Source of the DNA: CAYSHJ01 sp964589725
GTDB taxonomy: Bacteria > Planctomycetota > Planctomycetia > Planctomycetales > Planctomycetaceae
DNA length: 25,504 bases
Direction: 5' to 3'
Assembly (NCBI GenBank): GCA_964589725.1
Contig: CAZPUJ010000263.1
Coordinates: 1 to 25,504, forward strand
Shown: positions 20,656-25,504 of the stretch, piece after piece
Numbering within the stretch: the stretch's first letter is position 1
How the letters are laid out: each line of letters opens with the position of its first letter
The notes under the pieces: generated by a model
What the model saw: only the letters and a program-made list of their open reading frames with translations
Told to the model about the DNA's origin: nothing
The model's database searches: none
Position numbers and translations under genes: made by a program

Positions 20656-23565
20656 TTAGCTCTTCAACTTCGCTCCCGCCGGATCGTAAAACGGTTCGTC
20701 CTGCACGACCGCCGGGATCAATCGGCCGTTGACCTGAATCTGAATCGTCTCGCCATTGCGTGCGAGATTCGCCGGAACCCAAGCCAGTCCGATCGTCCCA
20801 CCCACCGCAGGTGAATAGCCGCACGAAGTAATCCGTCCGCCGAGCTTGCCGTCGCAGAGCACCAGTGAGGCGAGTTCCGGCATGACCGATTCGGACAGAC
20901 GAAAACCAACCAGCTTGTTGCGATCACCGCGTTGTTGAGCACGAGCCAATGACTCCTTGCCAACGAAGTCGTCTTTGTCGAGCTTCACGATCCACGGCAG
21001 GTCCGCTTCCAGCGGATTCGAGAGTGCGTCGGTATCGATTCCAGGCAGCAGATGTTTCTTCTCCAGCCGCAGCACGCGCTGAGCTTCGAGGCCAAACGGC
21101 GCAATCGAGAACTCGCGGCCAGCTTCGAGGATCGCTTCCCACACGTGCAGGCCGAATTGACTGGGGACGTGAATCTCGTAGCCGAGTTCGCCGACGAAGC
21201 CGATTCGCAACACGATCGCTGACACGCCCGCGATCTTGCATTCGCTGGCGGCGAGATACGGCATCGCGTCGGACGAGAGTTCGGCGTCGGTCAGCATCTT
21301 CAACACCTCGCGACTGCGTGGGCCGGCGAGGTTCATCGCCGCGAAGCTCCCCGACACGTTCGTCATCCGCACATCCCACTGCGGCCGAGCGGCCAGCCAC
21401 CAGCGGAACCAGCTATCAATCGCGTCGGCGTTGCCGGTTGTCGTCGTCAGAAAGAATCGGTCATCCCCCAACCGCGCGATCGTGCCGTCGTCGAGCAGGA
21501 TGCCGGCGTCGTCGCAGATCACTCCGTAGCGCACGCGGCCGATTTTCAAGTTCGCAAAACGATTCGGGTAGATGAACTCCAGAAACTTGACGACGTCCGC
21601 CCCGCGCAGTTCGATCTTGCCGAGCGTCGAGACATCAATCACTCCGGCTCGCTGTCGCACCGCTTCGTATTCCTGAGCGACCGACGAATACACCTGCGGG
21701 CGCTTCCAGTTGCCGGCATCGCCCATCTTGGCTCCGACCTGTTCATGCCAAGCGTGCATCGGCGTGCGGCGGATCAACGAGAAGTGCAGCGTTCGTCCCG
21801 CAAGCACTCCCAGCGGCAACGGCTGCTCCGGCGGCCGAGCGGTCGTCACGCCGGTCTCCGCAATCGACTGCCCGTTGTGCCGAGCACAAATCGCGATCGA
21901 CGCCGACTGGCACATCTTCCCCTGACACGGCCCCATGCTGACCGTCGAGTACCGCTTCAGCGTCTCGATGTTCGAGTAGCCCTCGTCGATCGCGTCGCAG
22001 ATGTCTTTCTCGGTCACGTCTTCGCACAGACAAACAAATTTCTTCTTCGCACCGGATGGCGAAACGTAATGGCCTGAAAGCGCAGGCTCGTCTCTGTGCC
22101 CTCCGTGCCTCTGTGTTTCCAATGCGCTTTCCTCCGGAGGATTTGAAACACGGAGGCACGGAGAACACAGAGATTCGGCGGCAGCCCTTCCGGCCCGTTG
22201 TCCGTCCATTGCGGCATCGCGCGGATCGTGCAAAGCATTCACGGCTCCGGCCGAAAACATCGCTGGGGCGTGTTGAATCACCACGGCTTGATCGACCGAC
22301 TCGTCATACCGCAGCTTGCAGCCGTTCTGATACAGCAGCGAGTTTGCCGGAGTGAACCCCACCGCCTGCACGATCCAGCGGCACGACAACGATTGCTTCG
22401 GATGTCCCGCGAGCGGCGCGATGACCGCGCCGCTGACGTGCCGCGAACCGCTGGCCGAGATGATCGTGTGACCGCGAAACGTGCGGATGCCATCGACCGT
22501 CTTCGGCGGATTGTCGCGCACATCGACAATCGCCGTGATGTGCGTGCCGGCAGCTTTCAGTTGTTTCGCGACGCGGTATCCCTGAGCGTTGTCCGTGACG
22601 ACAACCGCTTCACCGGGGAAGCGACAGCGATCGAGATGCAACAGCCGTTGCACTCCGCTGGCCAGCATCACGCCCGGCAAGTCGTTGTTCTCGAAGACGA
22701 GCGGTCGTTCCCAGCAGCCGGTGGCGACGATCACTTGAGCCGCACGCAGCCGGATCATCCGCTGGCCTTGTTGGATGCCGAGATAGTTTCCCTCGTAGCA
22801 GCCGAAGACGCCGGCGGAGGAAATCACGGTGATGGCGGGATGTTCGGAGATCTTACGGATGAGGTCGCTCACTGAGATCAGCCGGCACGCGCTAGCGTCC
22901 GGTTCTCCCACATCCGAACCGGACGCTAGCGCGTTCCGGCTGATGGTGTCAGCTAACACCCGGTCCTGCCGCAGATGCCCGCCGAGCGCCGGTTGTTCGT
23001 CGATCAGCGTGACGGCGACTCCCGCCTTGGCAGCCGCGAGCGCCGCGTTCAATCCCGCGAGACCGCCACCGATCACGGCGACGTCGGTGAAGAGGTTTTG
23101 TTTGTCGTACACCCCTTCCGCACCGTGCTTGCGGTTGATCGTGCCGAGGCCGGCGATGCGGCGGATGAATTTCTCCCAGACCGGCCACATCCAGCGCGGC
23201 TTGTACATGCTCTTGTAATAAAACCCGACCGGCATGAAGCGGTGCAGCTTGTCGAAGATTCGCAGCAGGTCGAACTTCACCGACGGCCAAGCATTCTGCG
23301 ACTTCACCACCATGCCCGGCTTCGCGGCCTGCGTGCAGATGCGGACATTCGGAGTCCCATCGACCGTGCAAATGCAATTCGGGCAACGGCCTGACATGCA
23401 CAGCAGCCCGCGCGGCCGGTGATACTTGAAGCTCCGCGAGACGATGTGCTCGCCAGCGGCGTGCAGTGCGCCGGCGACCGACTGACCGGACTCAGCATGC
23501 ACGCGGTGTCCGTCGAATTCAAACTCGATGGATTCAGGTTGAGTCGTTCCAGATTCGGATGTCAT
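20656..23565 (-). CDS. soxA: Sarcosine oxidase / N-methylglutamate dehydrogenase, alpha subunit, with two Fe-S motifs
   Basis: This 969-residue subunit combines, in order: an N-terminal ferredoxin-like domain (about 12-95) with C56, C61, C64 and C78; an FAD/NAD-binding domain (VAVIGGGLAGLNAALAAAKAG at 162-182); a BFD-like segment with C512, C514, C547 and C552 (FVCLCEDVT...GPCQGKMC); and a C-terminal GcvT folate-binding-type domain (about 590-960) that takes the one-carbon unit onto tetrahydrofolate. Classical sarcosine oxidase alpha subunits lack both cysteine sets, which are kept in proline- and nopaline-dehydrogenase-type relatives, so electrons may go to an acceptor other than oxygen. Two palindromic elements are translated in frame, at about 208-230 and 465-491. 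ATG 23565 was chosen because upstream codons lie in another repeat. It follows delta and precedes gamma. Confidence 0.93.
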   Translation of the reverse strand: MTSESGTTQPESIEFEFDGHRVHAESGQSVAGALHAAGEHIVSRSFKYHRPRGLLCMSGRCPNCICTVDGTPNVRICTQAAKPGMVVKSQNAWPSVKFDLLRIFDKLHRFMPVGFYYKSMYKPRWMWPVWEKFIRRIAGLGTINRKHGAEGVYDKQNLFTDVAVIGGGLAGLNAALAAAKAGVAVTLIDEQPALGGHLRQDRVLADTISRNALASGSDVGEPDASACRLISVSDLIRKISEHPAITVISSAGVFGCYEGNYLGIQQGQRMIRLRAAQVIVATGCWERPLVFENNDLPGVMLASGVQRLLHLDRCRFPGEAVVVTDNAQGYRVAKQLKAAGTHITAIVDVRDNPPKTVDGIRTFRGHTIISASGSRHVSGAVIAPLAGHPKQSLSCRWIVQAVGFTPANSLLYQNGCKLRYDESVDQAVVIQHAPAMFSAGAVNALHDPRDAAMDGQRAGRAAAESLCSPCLRVSNPPEESALETQRHGGHRDEPALSGHYVSPSGAKKKFVCLCEDVTEKDICDAIDEGYSNIETLKRYSTVSMGPCQGKMCQSASIAICARHNGQSIAETGVTTARPPEQPLPLGVLAGRTLHFSLIRRTPMHAWHEQVGAKMGDAGNWKRPQVYSSVAQEYEAVRQRAGVIDVSTLGKIELRGADVVKFLEFIYPNRFANLKIGRVRYGVICDDAGILLDDGTIARLGDDRFFLTTTTGNADAIDSWFRWWLAARPQWDVRMTNVSGSFAAMNLAGPRSREVLKMLTDAELSSDAMPYLAASECKIAGVSAIVLRIGFVGELGYEIHVPSQFGLHVWEAILEAGREFSIAPFGLEAQRVLRLEKKHLLPGIDTDALSNPLEADLPWIVKLDKDDFVGKESLARAQQRGDRNKLVGFRLSESVMPELASLVLCDGKLGGRITSCGYSPAVGGTIGLAWVPANLARNGETIQIQVNGRLIPAVVQDEPFYDPAGAKLKS
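22092..22172. repeat. Palindromic element inside sox alpha (interdomain linker)
   Basis: 28-nt arms (22092-22119 and 22145-22172) pair with three mismatches. Each arm contains CTCCGTGCCTCYGTGTTTC or its complement. The spacer has its own palindrome TCCTCCGGAGGA (22130-22141). The element is translated within about residues 465-491, between the FAD/NAD domain and the BFD-like cysteine domain. Confidence 0.92.
22877..22944. repeat. 29-bp inverted repeat inside sox alpha
   Basis: 29-nt arms (22877-22905 and 22916-22944) pair with one mismatch around a 10-base loop. Each contains CGCTAGCGTCCGGTTC or its complement. The element is translated as about residues 208-230 (around NALASGSDVGEPDASACRL) within the FAD/NAD domain, soon after the flavin-binding GGHLR segment. 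Confidence 0.95.
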
Positions 23566-23584
23566 TGAGTGGTCTTTGCGGTTC

Positions 23585-23793
23585 CGCCCCGAAGGGGCAG
23601 CCATAAGCCAGCCCAGGGCAACGCCCTGGGTGGCGGATGTCTCGGAGAATTCAAAGCCCTGAAAGGGCGACACCGTTTTCGATCATTGTTTCGCCCCTTC
23701 AGGGCTTCAGGATCATTGGGGAATTGTTGACCCAGGGCGGCGCTCCCGATGGTCGCTTGCCCTGGGCTGGCTTATGGCTGCCCCGTTGGGGCG
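23585..23793. repeat. Nested palindromic element between sox delta and alpha
   Basis: Outer 37-nt arms (23585-23621 and 23757-23793) pair except at two positions. Each contains GCCATAAGCCAGCCCAGGGC or its complement, plus a small GGGGC/GCCCC hairpin. Inside are a CCCAGGGC/GCCCTGGG hairpin (23612-23630) and 17-nt inner arms (23654-23670 with 23691-23707, AAGCCCTGAARGGGCGA) with one mismatch. No coding potential is seen in the 240-base gap, which this element nearly fills. Confidence 0.93.
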
Positions 23794-23805
23794 AACACGA
23801 CTCGC

Positions 23806-24081
23806 CTATTGGGTACTGGGTTCCTGCTGTGACTCGAACCGCTTGGTTTCCAGCACTTGGTTCGTCCGAGTGTCTCGGCGGACGAGGAACCACAGTTTGC
23901 AGGCGGAGCGGTGATACCACCACTCAGTCTGCTCCCCGGCGATGTTCGACCGGTTGTAGAGATACTCCGCCCATTCCCGCTCGGTCGCCGGGCCCTCCGG
24001 CCGCTCGCGCGGCGTCCCGCCGTAGTGATACTCCCACACGGGCCGGCATCCGCAGTTCGGACATTCAATTTGGAAAGACAT
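23806..24081 (-). CDS. soxD: Sarcosine oxidase / N-methylglutamate dehydrogenase, delta subunit
   Basis: This 91-residue protein is the small zinc-binding delta subunit of the heterotetrameric enzyme. The N-terminus IECPNCGCRPVWEYHYGG has the paired Cys (C7, C10) of the CPNC zinc half-site. The second half-site is the His and Cys of WWYHRSACKLWF. The intervening EWAEYLYNRSNIAGEQTEWW and the RRDTRTNQV segment are family hallmarks (W..YL..R.N..G...E.W; RDT.T..I). Length is as expected (about 90-100). It precedes the alpha gene on the same strand but is separated by a 240-base gap filled with a palindromic element. The ribosome site is weak (GAGAA about ten bases upstream). The subunit has no other known role, so it makes the assignment of the whole cluster firm. 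Confidence 0.95.
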   Translation of the reverse strand: MSFQIECPNCGCRPVWEYHYGGTPRERPEGPATEREWAEYLYNRSNIAGEQTEWWYHRSACKLWFLVRRDTRTNQVLETKRFESQQEPSTQ

Positions 24082-24102
24082 TTGCGAGTTCTCGAAATGT
24101 AA

Positions 24103-24381
24103 TTAATCATCAACATCTGGTGGGGGAGTCTCAGAACGGTCGTCAAAAACATGCTTGGCGTATTCGAAAAATTGCGCCTCAACTGATGGAGGAGTTTGAG
24201 GACGGTGGCAAATGAGAAAGAATATGCCGAGGGCAGTTGCGAGCGGACCAAGAATGATTTGAAGCCAGGCGAAAGTGGCCATATTCTCTGATGGAAACAT
24301 CCCGAAACCGGCAACGGTGGCGATCACGCCATAAATAATCAAACGTGATGAGAGTGATGTGTTAATCGAAAATTTGGGCAT
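24103..24381 (-). CDS. Small two-helix membrane protein, unknown
   Basis: I do not recognise this 92-residue protein. It begins MPKFSINTSLSSR and has two hydrophobic helices (about 14-28 and 39-59) joined by a short loop. The C-terminal tail is acidic and Pro-rich (ending PPPDVDD), probably cytoplasmic. ATG 24381 has GGGGA five bases upstream, a good ribosome site, which supports it as a real gene. Its base composition is lower in GC than that of the neighbours. It sits between the GlnT-like synthetase and the sox delta gene on the same strand, 74 and 21 bases away, so it is probably co-transcribed. A regulatory or transport-accessory role is only a guess. Confidence 0.65.
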   Translation of the reverse strand: MPKFSINTSLSSRLIIYGVIATVAGFGMFPSENMATFAWLQIILGPLATALGIFFLICHRPQTPPSVEAQFFEYAKHVFDDRSETPPPDVDD

Positions 24382-24455
24382 TTGTTTCCCCGTCGTTTTC
24401 GTTTGCGAATCAAGTGGGCGATGTTCGCAACTGTATTTTCCCTGTCGAAATCGTC

Positions 24456-25504
24456 TCACAGTGACGTCAAATATTGTTCGACTTCCCAAGCCGACACTTG
24501 CTTGTGGTAGCTCTGCCATTCGCGGGATTTCAGGTCGATGAAGTCGTCCGCGATCACTCCCAACGCCGACTTCACCACGGCGTCGTTGCGGAGTTCTTCG
24601 ACTGCTTCGTTGAGCGATTGCGGGAGCAGCTTGATGCCGGAGTCGCGGATGTCGGCGAGCGTTTTTTGATACAGGTTGCCGAGGTTCGGTTCGCCCGGAT
24701 CGAGTTTGTTTTCGATGCCGTCCAGCCCGGCGGCCAGGAATGCAGCCAACGCCAAGTACGGATTGCAGCCGGCCGAGACGGTGCGGTCTTCGCAGTGGCC
24801 GGGGCCGGCAACTCGGATCATTTGCGTGCGGTTGTTGTCGCCGTAGCTGGCGAACGCCGGAGTCCAGTTGAAACCCGAGCGGCTGGACATCAAGCCCGCT
24901 CCGACTTGCAGCCGCTTGTAGCAGTTGACCGTCGGGCTGGTGACGGCGCAGATGGCGCGCGCGTGGTGGATGACTCCGCCGAGGAAGTGATACGCCAGCT
25001 TCGACAAGCCGAGGCCGCGCGGGTCGGCGTGATCTAGACAAACATTTTTGCCCGACTCCGCATCGGCCAGATGAAAATGGACGTGCAGGCCGCTGCCGGT
25101 GCGGTCGGAGAATGGCTTGGGCATGTGCGTGACGATGGCTCCGTACTTCTTCGCGACCTCGGTGCTCAACATGCGGAAGAAGGTGACTCGGTCGGCGGTG
25201 ACGAGCGCGTCGGCGTAGTTGAAATTGACTTCGTACTGCCCGTTCGCGTCCTCGTGATCGACTTGGTACGCGCCCCAGCCGAGCTGATTGAGCGCCGTCG
25301 TCACGTCTTGCAGATAGCCCATTGCGGCGGACATCGAGCGATAGTCGTAGCACGGCTTCACGAGCGTATCGACTCCCGACGGATCCCACGGCCGGATCGA
25401 ACCGTCCTCGCCGCGCGTCACCAGAAAGTGCTCCGGTTCCATGCCGACGTGGAACACAAAACCCTTCGCCTTGGCCTCGTTCAGCACGCGCTGCAAGTTG
25501 GTCC
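24456..25504 (-). CDS. Type III glutamine synthetase / gamma-glutamylmethylamide synthetase-like, 5' part missing
   Basis: About 349 C-terminal residues of a glutamine synthetase-fold enzyme are visible; roughly the first 90-100 lie off the right edge. Motifs: GMEPEHFLV (metal Glu), QVDHEDANGQYEVNFNYADAL, TGSGLHVHFHL (ATP/metal His), NCYKRLQVGAGLMSSRSGFNW (substrate Lys-Arg region), RTVSAGCNPYLALAAFLAAGLDGI, and the C-terminus EWQSYHKQVSAWEVEQYL. The DHEDANGQYE motif and this C-terminus are typical of the GlnT (type III) group. That group includes GmaS, which joins methylamine to glutamate, rather than ordinary GlnA. Its position directly upstream of sox/mgd-like genes supports a role in N-methyl compound metabolism. 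Ammonia or another amine as substrate remains possible. Confidence 0.88.
   Translation of the reverse strand, partial: TNLQRVLNEAKAKGFVFHVGMEPEHFLVTRGEDGSIRPWDPSGVDTLVKPCYDYRSMSAAMGYLQDVTTALNQLGWGAYQVDHEDANGQYEVNFNYADALVTADRVTFFRMLSTEVAKKYGAIVTHMPKPFSDRTGSGLHVHFHLADAESGKNVCLDHADPRGLGLSKLAYHFLGGVIHHARAICAVTSPTVNCYKRLQVGAGLMSSRSGFNWTPAFASYGDNNRTQMIRVAGPGHCEDRTVSAGCNPYLALAAFLAAGLDGIENKLDPGEPNLGNLYQKTLADIRDSGIKLLPQSLNEAVEELRNDAVVKSALGVIADDFIDLKSREWQSYHKQVSAWEVEQYLTSL

Noticed and set aside
23566..23673. Longer N-terminus for the sox alpha subunit
   Set aside because: The extra codons translate the palindromic element between delta and alpha, and the family's N-terminus fits ATG 23565.
24103..25389. 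Open frame of 428 codons on the minus strand overlapping the glutamine synthetase in another frame
   Set aside because: Most of it is an Arg/Pro-rich out-of-frame reading of the synthetase. Only its last 92 codons, which have their own ATG and ribosome site, were kept as a gene.

Overview
The window looks like part of a Planctomycetota chromosome. It is GC-rich and dense with genes. It carries a Ser/Thr-kinase-like protein whose N-terminus resembles that of planctomycete kinases, an exopolysaccharide locus with paired FemAB-like transferases, and many degenerate heptamer arrays and palindromic repeats. This assignment is inferred from gene style, not from a marker gene. I saw no rRNA, tRNA, CRISPR array or transposase.

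Layout. (1) 1-908, minus: a membrane-anchored peroxiredoxin-like protein followed, one base later, by an unidentified membrane protein that runs off the left edge. (2) 1233-8770, plus: a compact exopolysaccharide operon with O-antigen ligase/polymerase, Wzx-type flippase, two FemAB/GNAT-like proteins, a NodB-type polysaccharide deacetylase and a membrane-anchored deacetylase-like protein; most junctions overlap by 1-4 bases or are very short. (3) 8922-15916, minus: in transcription order a Ser/Thr-kinase-like receptor, ribose-phosphate pyrophosphokinase (prs), a secreted carbohydrate-binding-like protein and a YfhO-like membrane protein. (4) 16100-18587, plus: a class I/II aminotransferase, then a secreted thioredoxin-fold protein interrupted by an in-frame UGA. 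(5) 18632-25504, minus: a type III (GlnT/GmaS-like) glutamine synthetase that enters from the right edge, a small two-helix membrane protein, and all four subunits of a heterotetrameric sarcosine oxidase/N-methylglutamate dehydrogenase in the order D-A-G-B.

How they work together. The plus-strand operon should make, polymerise, flip and trim a surface polysaccharide. The right-hand cluster should demethylate an N-methyl amino acid (sarcosine or N-methylglutamate) and, with the GlnT-like synthetase, may form a methylamine-use pathway. Its alpha subunit keeps complete cysteine sets for two [2Fe-2S] clusters, which are normally lost in sarcosine oxidases.

Three signals stand out. First, the UGA in the thioredoxin-fold gene sits where the nucleophilic cysteine of CxxC is expected. 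It is followed by a hairpin of bacterial-SECIS geometry and more than 250 open codons, so it is a candidate selenoprotein. Second, at least seven palindromic element families sit between genes and even inside the sox alpha gene. One of them (12288-12429 and 20535-20637) is a compound element whose hairpin stems differ by compensatory changes. Third, heptamer arrays occur at nine places in the window and supply stop codons, a signal-peptide core and linkers.
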